A stretch of 64,000 nt of DNA, taken from contig NC_086025.1 in the NCBI RefSeq assembly GCF_036323735.1, positions 113,898,188 to 113,962,187 on the forward strand, given 5' to 3'. Of this stretch, positions 37,669 through 48,014 are shown piece by piece. Position 1 is the stretch's first letter. Each line of letters begins with the position of its first letter. Source of the DNA: Rattus norvegicus (lineage: Eukaryota; Chordata; Mammalia; Rodentia; Muridae). The position numbers and the translations under genes are program-made. A model generated the notes under the pieces. The model did not search any database. It saw only the letters and a program-made list of their open reading frames with translations, and was not told where the DNA came from.

Positions 37669-38224
37669 CATGTGTTCAATAAGACACAGCCAAGCTGTTT
37701 TCTAGGGTGACTTCACCTTCTGAAAATCCTACCAGCAAAACAGGGGTGGTCTGACTCCTCCACATCCTCACTGGCACAGGGACTGTCACTGTTTCCCTTT
37801 CAGCCATTCTGACATTGCCCGGTGTGTACCTCGGGGCTGACAACATCTCCCCCAGCATCTCACTGTCTCATACTGTTTGCCCACCGCATGCTGGACTGTA
37901 TTGGATGCATTGCTCTATCAAGTGAATTATCGTATGCTTTCTTCCCTTTAGCTTGTCGATAAGGAATGGCATGAGCTTAGACTGACATGCCTCCGACTCA
38001 AGCCTGTAACAATCTCTTCTGTCGTGTGTCTATCTGCGTGTCCTTTCTTCCATGGGAAGGATATCAAAGATGATGCAAGCACAGAGTATCCATGGTTACC
38101 TGTTGGATTCTGCACACATTAAACTCATCATCATCATCATCTCTGACCAAAAATACCATCGCAGAAGAAAAGCCCCAAATGAGCACAAGTGCATTAATTT
38201 CATTCTATATTTTAGGAATTGTGT

Positions 38225-38430
38225 CTTATAAAGACACAAAGCTTCCCCAGCTCTCAATGACAAAAGTCTACACACATATATCCAAGTCTGGCTTATTCCA
38301 CCACATAAATGTTCCTGGCTGTTTTATTCATGATTGACAAAACCTGGAGTAAGCTTTGGTAGGAGAATGGTGAATGGTGCTCCCTCCAGACAGTGGAATG
38401 CCATTTAACCATAAAGAGAAATGTACACTT
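38225..38430 (+). mobile_element. Old LINE-1 3' fragment
   Basis: GACAAAACCTGGAGTAAGCT and AGACAGTGGAATGCCATTTA followed by AACCATAAAGAG keep the order of an ancient L1 segment. Confidence 0.5.
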
Positions 38431-38459
38431 TTACATATTGAACTCATAGTTCCACTGAG

Positions 38460-38808
38460 TTTCGTGTGTGTGTTTGTGTGTGCATATGTGTGTGTGCACA
38501 CACGAGTGCATGTGTGCATGTGTGCAAGAGCATGTGCCCACACACAAGCATCTGAAGACAGGAGGATCGGGAAGGATCTCTTCTTTCACTCCATGCCTTA
38601 TTCTCTTGAGACAAGGGCTCGCTGAACCTTGAGCTCACTGTGCTTGCTAATAATACTCTTCTCTCCCCTCTGCTTTCCCTCCCCCTCTGCTCTCCCTGCT
38701 CTTCACTCCAGCACCGCCCACTTCTTACGTGGGTACTCAGGATCTGAACTCGGGTCTTCATGCCTGCACAGCAAGTGCTCTCACCGACTGAGACATCCCT
38801 CTAGCCTC
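38460..38808 (-). mobile_element. B3-type SINE with TG-rich tail
   Basis: A TG-rich tail at 38464-38545 precedes GAGACAAGGGCTCGCTGAAC, CTTACGTGGGTACTCAGGAT and CTCACCGACTGAGACATCCC, the reverse complement of a B3-like element. Confidence 0.7.
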
Positions 38809-39059
38809 ACAAATAAAATTCTTAGCAGAACAGAGCTTTCAAAAGTAGAACAGGGCTCACTAGAGTATTGTTATCAAAACTAAGGAAACCTTTTATGCTT
38901 ATGATTGACACTGGTCCATTTTCTTTCCTCAGACTGTCCAGAGTTTTTAATCATTAAGTTTGGTAATAAGGTTATCTGTAGCTTTCAGTACCTCAAAAAC
39001 AAACAAATAAAAATTCCTTTTTCCTGCCCACTAGGAAAATAAAGAAAACAAGGTTGCAG

Positions 39060-39080
39060 TTTTTTTTTTTTTTTTTTTTT
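39060..39080. repeat. T21 homopolymer flanked by 8-bp direct repeats
   Basis: A pure T run lies between GGTTGCAG at 39052-39059 and GGTTGCAG at 39081-39088, the layout of a retroposition event that left only the poly(A) tail. Confidence 0.85.
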
Positions 39081-40124
39081 GGTTGCAGCTGTTTCCATAG
39101 CAACTGATAGGGATGTTGTGAAGTGGCTCACACAAAATTAAGGCTGACCAAAGCCCTGATGTCTTTGTGAGTTGCTAAGTCAGTGGTGATGGAAGATAAA
39201 TGTCTGTGTTCTGCTGCTTCCATCTAGGATTCTACAAAATGAAGAATATACAAATTTTGCCCTTTGGTTTATTTCTGCTCAATATGTCCTATCTGCACAA
39301 TTTTGACCTCATCAGAGTTGCTGGAGAAGAGGAAATTATGCTTATTCTGATCCTGTTGGCGCGTCGTGCTTGTCTCGGCTGTCACTGCCTCTCCTCAGAA
39401 GAGAGGCACTTTAATGTCTTTATTCATGCTTTTATTATTATTTTATATATTGCAAAATACTCATTGCAAAACAGCAATACAAGTGAGCAAGGAGTCCTGC
39501 TCACTTCTCCCCGGGTGTGGAGCTCCTCACCGGGGGCAACTCGTACTCCCTGCTTTATGAATTTGGGGGGAAATTCTCTCTGTAAACACAGTTTTTAAAA
39601 ATGAAATGGAACCATATATATATATATGATTAAGCAACCTACCCTGGCCATCTTTCTACGTAATAATGTAATCATTCATTGTGTGCTGTCCCAGCAATGA
39701 ATGTTCACTGAGGTACGCATTACAAACGTGCTTCTCTCAGGACAGAGCTGAGCTGTGTTCCTGACATGTAAGCTAACTTGGTCATTTCCTTTGGTAGTCA
39801 TTTGAGGATTTTTCTTGTTTCCATCTATTACAACCGTTGCACTAAAACGCTTCATGGAGCCACCTCTCCGAGCCGCGTGTTCACAGTGGCATCTCTGAGC
39901 ACTCACACAGGCTGGTCTTGAGTTTGAATGGTGTCAAACTGTACTCTTAGATAGCATGCCTGCTTGTACCCAGCAGCAAGCCGGAAGGGCCCCTCCTCTC
40001 CCTGCAAACACAGGGTGGTAGCAATTAACATTGTTTTCATCAGCGTGAAAGGCGCAAAACTTGTGTTTTACCTAATTACATGTGAGACTGGGTAATATTT
40101 TGTGGGGTCCTTCACCGTCTCGTG

Positions 40125-40215
40125 TGTCTGTATGTCTCGTGTGCTGTAGATTGGATCCAGGGCCTCAGGTACATAAAGCACTCTCCACCGCTCAGCTGCA
40201 GACCCAGCCCTCTGC
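40125..40215 (-). mobile_element. ID-like SINE, old copy
   Basis: TTGGATCCAGGGCCTCAGGT and CTCTCCACCGCTCAGCTGCA in the reverse ID order. Confidence 0.5.
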
Positions 40216-40577
40216 TTACCAACTTCTTAAATCCATTTATTATATTCATTTGCTCATTTCATCATGGATGGAAGAGGCGCCCATGAGGCCCCACCCCTCC
40301 TGCTTCCATGTCTTCTGTTGTGCGAGCACCGAGTTTAGTCAGATTGACTTGCCCAAGCACAGGCTCTGCCAGGACTAATCTTGTGCAGGACTTGCTGAGG
40401 AGAAGGGCTTCATGGGAGGAGGCAGGGGAGGAGGGGGAGGAGCAAGGCATGAGGATGAAAATGGTCAAATATCATTATTTAAATGCATGGCACTGTCAAT
40501 GCTGCAGAGAACAAGGCCAGTTAAGATGCTGTACTGTTCTGTCAACTTCCTGTAAAGTCACAGCAAAGGCTTTTTAA

Positions 40578-40652
40578 GGCTGTGGGCATAGCTCGGTGGT
40601 AGGGTGTTGCCCAGCATGCACTAGGTTCCGCGCCTAGTACCACCAAATCGGT
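40578..40652 (+). mobile_element. ID-like SINE, diverged
   Basis: GGCTGTGGGCATAGCTCGGT, GGTAGGGTGTTGCCCAGCAT and CGCCTAGTACCACCAAA fit an old ID body. Confidence 0.65.
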
Positions 40653-41483
40653 AAACGAACAGCACGAACTATAATCTTAGGGAGAACCCATCACAGTTTT
40701 ACCTCACTGACACTTAAGACTCTGAGTCACACAAAGCACAAGTGCCAAGAGCAGCAGGGCATCTTTGCGGGCTGCAAAGGCGGCTTCCACCTTGTGCTTG
40801 GTTACCTGCACAGCAGCAAAGGGAACCGGAGCGCCTACCTCTGTAGATTTCCACGCCTTCATCCCCAGGGAAGGGAAGTACAGGGGCAGAGAGGAGCCAG
40901 CCGGCGAGGGCACATCCTGGCACTGCTCCAGCCTCAGCCTTGCCTTCGAGGTGTTTTCTGTCAACAGAAAGTAAAGCTCCAGTTTTTCTTTGGCGATAAA
41001 TAAGTGAATGTTAGCATTTTGTATTTGTGTATAACTTTAACGATTTCTGAGGATTCATTCTGCCTACTAAGTACACATCACACACCGAGGGCCGCCTCTG
41101 CGTGTGTGCTCTTCACAACATTAGCAAGCCCAGAGGGGTTCAAAAAGTACAATTTCATGTCCATGGCCCTGTCCCATCTCAGCAGTTCTGCCATAGCTTT
41201 ATCATTAGAAGTATTTTTAAAATAATGTAAAATGCAGTGGTAGCTATAACGTAACACATAGTAATGTATAACTAACAGAACTTCAAAAGGTGAACACTAT
41301 TCAAAGGGAATTTTAGGACTATAAGAATGATGGCTATAATTAGATTAGTTAGGGAGTCTTATTGATGTAAAGTGAGTTTCATATATCTATATGGGAAGAA
41401 TAGATCAGAAGTGTATAGATTATTTATGAGGCGAACATACCTTTAATATAAAACAAAAACTTTAAACATAAAAGAAAACATAT

Positions 41484-41568
41484 GGGGTTGGGGATTTAGC
41501 TCAGTGGTAGAGCGCTTGCCTAGCAAGCTCAAGGCCCTGGGTTCAGTCCCCAGCTCCGAAAAAAAAAA
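41484..41568 (+). mobile_element. ID SINE, well preserved
   Basis: GATTTAGCTCAGTGGTAGAG, GCGCTTGCCTAGCAAGCTCA and GGTTCAGTCCCCAGCTCCGA with an A10 tail. No clean target-site duplication was found. Confidence 0.95.
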
Positions 41569-41759
41569 TACAATGAAAATAAGCTGGTGTGTCTGCTATG
41601 TTTTCTGTATTTGGCATTTTTTTTTGTTTTAATATCCCTTGCCTTGCTGGATTGGTTACTGTGGATTAGTACCAGTTCTAGGTGGACCTCTGGGCCACGA
41701 TGCAGCTCAGCCACCTAGCATTTTCCCAGCATTCATGGGCCCTAAAAAGAAAGAACTGT

Positions 41760-41795
41760 CTACACTTGATCTTAGCCAAAAGGCCGAGAAGCGAT
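41760..41795 (-). pseudogene. U2 snRNA 5'-end retroposed fragment (nt 1-36)
   Basis: On the minus strand, starting at 41795, the sequence is identical to the first 36 nt of U2 snRNA as I remember it: ATCGCTTCTCGGCCTTTTGG and on to GTGTAG. This covers stem-loop I and stops before the branch-site recognition sequence. A 15-bp direct repeat AGAAAGAACTGTCTA flanks it at 41748-41762 and 41796-41810; the last three bases of the left copy overlap the U2 match. There is no A tail, Sm site or snRNA promoter, so it cannot be a working U2 gene. The layout fits the known class of 3'-truncated, direct-repeat-flanked snRNA pseudogenes. Confidence 0.92.
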
Positions 41796-42519
41796 AGAAA
41801 GAACTGTCTAAAAGCACTAGTGCTAACTCCATCGTGCCATGCTGTTATGGACAACGAAAGGTGTGGGACGGCTGCCTTCATATCGTGTTCGCACACCTGT
41901 GGTGGGGAACATAACTATCCCAAAGGGCCTAAAATTACAGTGACTATGAAAGAACTCCATCCCCAGATCTGCAGCATCTACAGAGCTTCTTCCAAAAGCT
42001 TATCCAAAAGAGGAATGGCCAGCTCTTTCCTCTTTGCCATTCATAATTCTCCCCACCGCACAAAACAAAGACATACCATGTATCCATTTTGAGAATGGGT
42101 CTTCTTCCCCAAATGTAAGGCACCAATAATAGAAAGAGCGAAACAAGCAAGCCACCTCAAAGTGACCTCCATTGGTCAAGTCAGGGAAGACCCAGCAATC
42201 TGTTCCATCCATAGTCTTTTCAGGGCAAAGCAGTGGCAATAAGGAGTACTTAACACCAGTCCGTACCGGGATACCTGATATTCGGATATACGGTATCACT
42301 GCACAGAGAGGCAGGGCCAGTTACCAATGTCATTTCACATCGGGTGCTTTTCATCCCCATCTGTGGTCCAAGAGCGCATGACTCCTAAGGAATAGCCCCC
42401 CAGAGCAGGGTAATGAAAGCCGGGGTGTGGGGGAGAGGTGTCGTTACGTTATGAGTGCAGCAGTTCACAAGCCTCCGAGCCTGAGCCAGCTTTGGCAGAG
42501 GCTTTAGGAGTCCTGTGGC

Positions 42520-42640
42520 AGCATGGTGGTACATGCCTGAAATCCTAGCACTGAGGAGGTAAAGGCAGGAGGGTCCCGAGTTCAGGGCCAGTGTCTACAT
42601 ACAGATTTGGAGGCAGACTGGGATCCACAAGATGCCCGCC
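42520..42640 (+). mobile_element. B1/B4-like SINE
   Basis: GCATGGTGGTACATGCCTGA, AATCCTAGCACTGAGGAGGT and GGCAGGAGGGTCCCGAGTTC are clear; the right part is degenerate. Confidence 0.75.
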
Positions 42641-43573
42641 CCCCTGAAGAAAACGGCAGGCAAGATGGCTTGGCAGGCTAAGTTGTTCTTTGACCTTCAT
42701 TCACGCGCTACGACAAGCAGGGGCGCAAATACGCAGGTGCTTACACACCCCAAGTAAGTGCATGAAATATGATAATTGCAGAGGATGCAGAGATGTGAAG
42801 GTAATGGAAATATTTATATTCATTAGAATATATATGTAGGGCATTTTATGGAGAAAAAAAAAACACTTGAAATCCAATTCAATTTACTGTTTTGACAATG
42901 AAGGCTGCATTTGCCAACTAGATTATATGGTAGATATTTTCCCAGAACTGCGAAAACCAAGTCTGCAGTTACCAAGAATTGGAAACACTTAAAGTGCGTA
43001 CTGTAAAATCGGTTTCTGGAAAGTACATTACCCTGACAGCCACAGGGCAGTTAGGGTTTGAATTTGCCCTGCAGTTTCTGATTATGTCAGGTTAGAATAC
43101 AAGTTTAATTAATAGTTGGTACATTTTAATAAAAGGTGTTTTCTATTATTCCCAGAAGCTGACAAAGTAAATTACTCCTAATGACTGTTTAAAAAAATCT
43201 TTCCCCAAACAATGTGTTCTCCACTCTTTGCTTTCAAAAACATGAAAGACTTCATCACATTATAGCTGACAAGAGATAGGAAATATTTCTCTAATAAGTC
43301 ACTAGATAATTGTTGGCACGTTGCTTGGAAGGAATTCATTGGATTGACAGTGCTACAGTAAAGCACCTTCTAGGCCTGGCTATGATTAATGTGAACAGGT
43401 TTTAAGGCATTTATGTGTATGAAAACCATGAAATGAAAAGGATGCTGCATGGTGCTGACAGCGAGCGACGAATGGTATGAATGGGATTCATATGTGAGTG
43501 GATGGCTCTGCTTAGAGCATAAAAGCACGTGATTCCAATTAGGTGGGGTTCTTTATGTGTGATAAGTACTTCT

Positions 43574-43654
43574 TTTTTTTGGAGCTGGGGACCGAACCCA
43601 GGGCCTTGCGTTTCCTAGGCAAGCGCTCTACCACTGAACTAAATCCCCAACCCC
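43574..43654 (-). mobile_element. ID SINE with perfect 15-bp duplication
   Basis: T-rich head, GGAGCTGGGGACCGAACCCA and CTACCACTGAACTAAATCCC in reverse. GTGATAAGTACTTCT occurs at 43559-43573 and 43655-43669 without mismatch. Confidence 0.96.
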
Positions 43655-43731
43655 GTGATAAGTACTTCTAAGACCGTACGATGAACCCAACGGCTTTGAT
43701 AGGATGTGTACTAAGTCAGTCTAGCAGGGCA

Positions 43732-43835
43732 AAGTGGCTGCTTGTCTGTAAGCCCAGCAATGGGGACAGGGGCAGAGGAATGCAGTTTGAAGTCAGCCTG
43801 GGCTCTAGAGTGAGATTCTTCCTCAAAAATACATT
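43732..43835 (+). mobile_element. B1-like SINE, diverged
   Basis: AGCCCAGCAATGGGGACAGG, TTTGAAGTCAGCCTGGGCTC and GAGTGAGATTCTTCCTCAAA in B1 order. Confidence 0.6.
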
Positions 43836-44044
43836 TTTTGCATGTATTTGATATTTGAGAGACTTTCAAGAATTCAAACACTAAGACTCAGTGAGAGATG
43901 TGGAATCAAATCCGACCTCAGCAAGAGAAAGGAATGACACAGTTTTCACAGTTAGGGACCCCATGTTTTCCTCAGACGAAGTGCTGCATGTCTCAATCCT
44001 AATGGAACGTACACTCCTTAAGATGTGAGAGGAGATGGGAGTGG

Positions 44045-44260
44045 TCAGTGGTCAGAGCGTGGACTGCTACTGCAAAAGACCTGGATTTGGTGGTCAGCAC
44101 CCGCATCGGGTGGCACACATCTGGTCAGCCCGTAGCTCCAGCGCCAGGGGCATCTGACGCCCTCTTCTAAGTTCTCCCGGCTGTCACTCATTACACAAAC
44201 CCACACAGACACAAACCCACACAGACACACACACAGACACACACGCAAACAGAGCTAACA
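44045..44260 (+). mobile_element. B2-class SINE with CACAGAC-rich tail
   Basis: TGGTCAGCACCCGCATCGGG, then GCATCTGACGCCCTCTTCTA, then an ACACAAACCCACACAGACAC repeat tail. Confidence 0.55.
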
Positions 44261-44309
44261 TCAGTGAGAATGTACATGTGATGTAATTTTCTTCTTCTCT
44301 CCTGTTTTC

Positions 44310-44470
44310 CCAGTACTGGGAATTGGACCAGATATTATACGCATGCTAGGCAAGGGCTCTTTGAATTTCATCTTGGGAGTCCTACTATGTGCTTCAGGCT
44401 GACCTTGAACTCGTGATCCCCTCGACTCCCAAGCAGCTGGGATTATAGGCATGTGCCACCACACCAGATT
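44310..44470 (-). mobile_element. ID/B1-related SINE pair or composite
   Basis: The left half resembles a reverse ID-like body (TACTGGGAATTGGACCAGAT, GCTAGGCAAGGGCTC); the right half is B1-like (TCAGGCTGACCTTGAACTCG, GGATTATAGGCATGTGCCAC). Confidence 0.6.
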
Positions 44471-45137
44471 TGCTTTTCTTTTTCTCTTTTATGTCTATGT
44501 TTATAACATACCAGACTTTATGTTTATTCTCTTTTATAAAATCCACATTCTAATCCAAAACTTTGTGAAGAAGTTTATAAGTCTGGAATTATACATGAAA
44601 ATGCCTTAGAAGCAATAGGGCAGCATGAGACAGGCTCTACCTTCAACAAGCCCACAGCCTGACAGGAAGTTAAGCTCCACACACAGACAGGCTTATGGGA
44701 AAGAACAACTATAATGCCAGGGGCTTTGATGGGTGGTGTGCATGCCAGTAAACAGGAGGACAGAAATCATTTCTGGCAGAAGGCACAAGGACAGTAGGTG
44801 CCAGATCCTGAAGAAGTAATGAGACCTTTCATGTTTGTAGTTTCTCATTTTGTTGTGAACTTACATGAAGATGAGTAATTAAAATGGACTTATTTTTGAC
44901 TTGGAGATTTTCTAATTAATCTTGGCGAACAGTGGGGACTCGGGACTTCTGTCATCTATCTGCTTTCCTTAGGTTTAATCAGAAACTGCCACAACTGCTC
45001 CTTCAGTATTCAGCAGCAAAATTATATCCGAAATGCAACGCGCCAGGGTTTGACAGACAGCACAGGGGTAGATTAATCCCTTCTGAGGAACCTATGAGAG
45101 GAGTCACACGCAGCATGGATGCACTCTGGCCCAGAAT

Positions 45138-45500
45138 CACAGTTCATTTTTGTTGCTGTAACCGAGGCGGGGGAGTGTGGGGGGTCGGTATTTGGCTTAC
45201 AAGGCAGAAACTGCAGCCGTTAGCCACATGCCAGCCATAGTGGAGAGCAGAGAAATGAAGTCTCATGCTGCTGGCTTGCTGCCTGTGCATAGTGAGCTTT
45301 CTCCACTCTTACACAGCTCAGAACCAGATCCAGGCCATGGCACCACCCACATGAAGGGTGGGTCTGCCCACGCTAATTAATAATCAAGACAGTCCTTCAC
45401 AGACATGCCCACGGGCCAACCTGACCTAGAAATTTCCTCACTGAGACTCTTCCAAGGTGGTTCTAGGCTGTATCAAGTTAACAGTTAAAACGAGGTGACA
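45138..45500 (+). repeat. Rodent interspersed repeat, copy 3 of 3
   Basis: Shares GGCACCACCCACATGAAGGG, ACAGACATGCCCACGGGCCA and AGGTGGTTCTAGGCTGTATC with the 11735 and 36270 copies in the same order. Confidence 0.65.
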
Positions 45501-46189
45501 CAATGGTTAAAATACTATGAAGCTACTGTGGGCAAGAAGAACATCAGTCGGGCTGCAGAAACCCTACAAACATTCATGATCTTCCTCCCTTGACATCAGA
45601 TAGCACAATACCGGAAGTGAGGTGCACATCATCAGATTTCATGACTAAACAGCATGTGCTCGAGATGTCCACAAGTCAAGGAGGAGGTAAGTGCACACAT
45701 GTAGTTCCTTGACAGAAATGAAGTCCCTCCGGCATCACCACAATTCAGCAATTAAGACTGTGAGACCACGAGCCATGGAGGAGGAGGAAGTGACTGAGAA
45801 GCCTCTGAGGAAAGTGTGAGGAGAGGACAGGAATTGATGCCAGGGAGTCACTGAAGATGAGTTGCTCCTCGGTATTGCGGCTGCGGAACTCCCTAGAGAC
45901 TATCTGGAGAGATGGAGATCCCACTGAGCCTGCAGAGCCCAGATAATACCTCGAAACAGAACTGATGGGCCCCATGATAGCTCTCAGATGAGATACCGAG
46001 CTCTGACTACAAGACGCTATCAGCGTAGCTGTGGCTCTGGAATTGAGATGCCCTGAAAACTCGAACATCCAAACCGTCCCACTTCTCCCCAGTGTTAACA
46101 AATGCTGTCACCATAGATCAGCAGGGTCTTCTCGATGCTGATGTAAGCAAACACGTATCGATTACTCTGAAGAACTCTTCAGAACCAGA

Positions 46190-46346
46190 GTGGTGGCGTA
46201 TACTGTAGTCCAGGGAGGCTGGGGCAGGATGGTGGCATACACTGTAGCCCAGGGAGGCTGGGACAGGATGGTGGCATACACTGTAGTCCAGGTAGGCTGG
46301 GACAGGATGGTGGCATACACTGTAGCCCAGGGGGGCTGGGGGAGAA
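46190..46346. repeat. 39-bp minisatellite, four units, SINE-derived
   Basis: GGTGGC recurs at 46192, 46231, 46270 and 46309 with near-identical units (GGTGGCATACACTGTAGCCC, then AGGGAGGCTGGGACAGGAT). The unit looks like the left end of a B1-type element, so a SINE head was probably amplified in tandem. Confidence 0.93.
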
Positions 46347-46458
46347 GGAGTGCTCAGGCTTAGCTCCAGAGGCCTTCCTGGGCAGCACAACTGAGGCACA
46401 GTTGTTTTTTGTTTTAAGTTTCCATAAAAGAACATACTGTATCTCAGAAAACACCCAG

Positions 46459-46800
46459 ATGATGGAGAGACATGGCTCAGTTGGTAAAGTGTTTGCTGTG
46501 TACACACGAGGACCTGAGCTGGGCTCGCCACAGCCCACATAAAAAGTCAGGTAAAGCTGTGTGCACTTAGAAATCCCAGAGTTAGGGAGGGAGAGATGGG
46601 AAGATCTCTGTAGCTCCCTGGTCACCTAACCTCACTGAACCACTATGGTCTATGCTCCATGAGAAAACACATTTCGGAAAATAAGGTGGAGAGTAATTGA
46701 GAAAGCTGTCCAAAATTGACCTACAGTCTCCACATACGCCTATCTTTATGCATATAGGTGCACACACATGCACACAAGAAAGGAAGAGAGAAAGGGAGTG
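46459..46800 (+). mobile_element. B3-type SINE, long degenerate copy
   Basis: GATGGAGAGACATGGCTCAG, TTGGTAAAGTGTTTGCTGTG and, near the 3' end, AATAAGGTGGAGAGTAATTG, a segment shared with the copy at 60190-60530. Confidence 0.75.
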
Positions 46801-47919
46801 GGATGGACAGAAGAGGATGAGCAGAAGGGAATGAAAGGATTGGATTCAGTGGACACTGAAGAAGCAGGAAGATGAAAAAGCAGCTTCCTGGTGATGGAGT
46901 CTTCTTTGTAGCTTTGCAGACTCACGCGTTTGGACTCTTGACTCCAGTTTCTCTCAGTGCGTAGCCCAGGACTGCAGATGAGCCACCACGCTCCGCTCAA
47001 GTCCTTCTCATGGAGCATAGCCATACTCGAGTAGCCTCAAACTACTCTCTTCTATTCTTTAAAACAACAAAAGACTTCCACTGTCATTATAATCTTAAAC
47101 TCACAGAAATCAGGCAAGAATGCCATGAGGTGCGGCCATCAGTGGTTCCTGGCATCTGGTGTCTCTCTTTTCTCTTTCATTCACGCTCACCAGCTATGAC
47201 TGTCTGTTAGCTTCGAGTTCCCCCAGAATACACTGTCTAAGGCACATGTCCATGTGGGGGTTCACCAGGAGGAGCTCTGAGAAACGAGATCTGTGGGGAG
47301 GCATGGAGGCAGGACTGGACTTGAGCAAGAGAGGACTGGGTGGATCCTTCTGGAAGCTGTCAAAAGCTTGACTCGCCTCATAGTTGCTGCCATGAGGCAA
47401 GAGAGCTAATCAGTGGGTGCACACCCTCAGGAGGGACCAGGACCCTAGGCCAAGAGGCTCTCCTCTGCTATAAGGAGTTCCCAGAGAAGGGTGGGGGCAG
47501 GGTGAGGATGCCTCAGTCACCGACTTTCTAGCAGCTGAGGGAATGGAGCATCATGACCTTGTAGGGAAAGTCCTGGAGGCTGCCCTCAGACACATCTCTA
47601 GCTTGCTCTTTTGACTATTTCTTCTCAGCAGAGACAGGGGATGCAAACGCTATCTCTTTTCCTCTGAAGGTGAATTTCAGGGTTTGCTGGGGAAGGCAAT
47701 TTTTTAAGGGTGAGAAGAATAAAAAGGAAGAAAGCACATTTAGGAAGATTTCTTTTTAACTAAGTGAAGTGGGTAGGTGATAAGAAGGAGGGGCTACTGT
47801 CACCCCAGCAGACCTTTAGAGAGGGGTATAGGCAATGTTACTTCAGCCTTTTGTCCATGTGATCTGAGTCTGACGCTTGTTTGACATGTGAGCAGCTCAA
47901 TCCTCCGTAAGCAAGTGGG

Positions 47920-47920
<1 letters not shown>

Positions 47921-48010
<90 letters not shown>
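47921..48010. repeat. Compound microsatellite (AC)25-(AG)20
   Basis: Uninterrupted AC at 47921-47970 switches to AG at 47971-48010; imperfect GA/CA stretches continue to about 48075. It is the reverse-complement form of the compound repeat at 14705-14793. Confidence 0.98.

Positions 48011-48014
<4 letters not shown>

Larger units (their letters stand above)
36900..37945 (-). mobile_element. Old LINE-1 remnant carrying three SINEs
   Basis: Outer parts 36900-37240 (with TTTTCATCCAGCACAGTTCC) and 37670-37945 (with CTACCAGCAAAACAGGGGTG, TCCACATCCTCACTGGCACA and CAGCCATTCTGACATTGCCC) read as consecutive reverse-complement L1 segments. B1, ID and B2/B3 elements fill the gap. Confidence 0.6.

Noticed and set aside
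41484..41568. tRNA-like A and B boxes in ID elements
   Set aside because: They belong to the SINE body derived from tRNA-Ala; no cloverleaf with an anticodon arm and no terminator fits a tRNA gene.
41760..41795. Possible functional U2 snRNA gene
   Set aside because: Only 36 of about 190 nt are present, without Sm site, branch-site recognition sequence or snRNA promoter elements.
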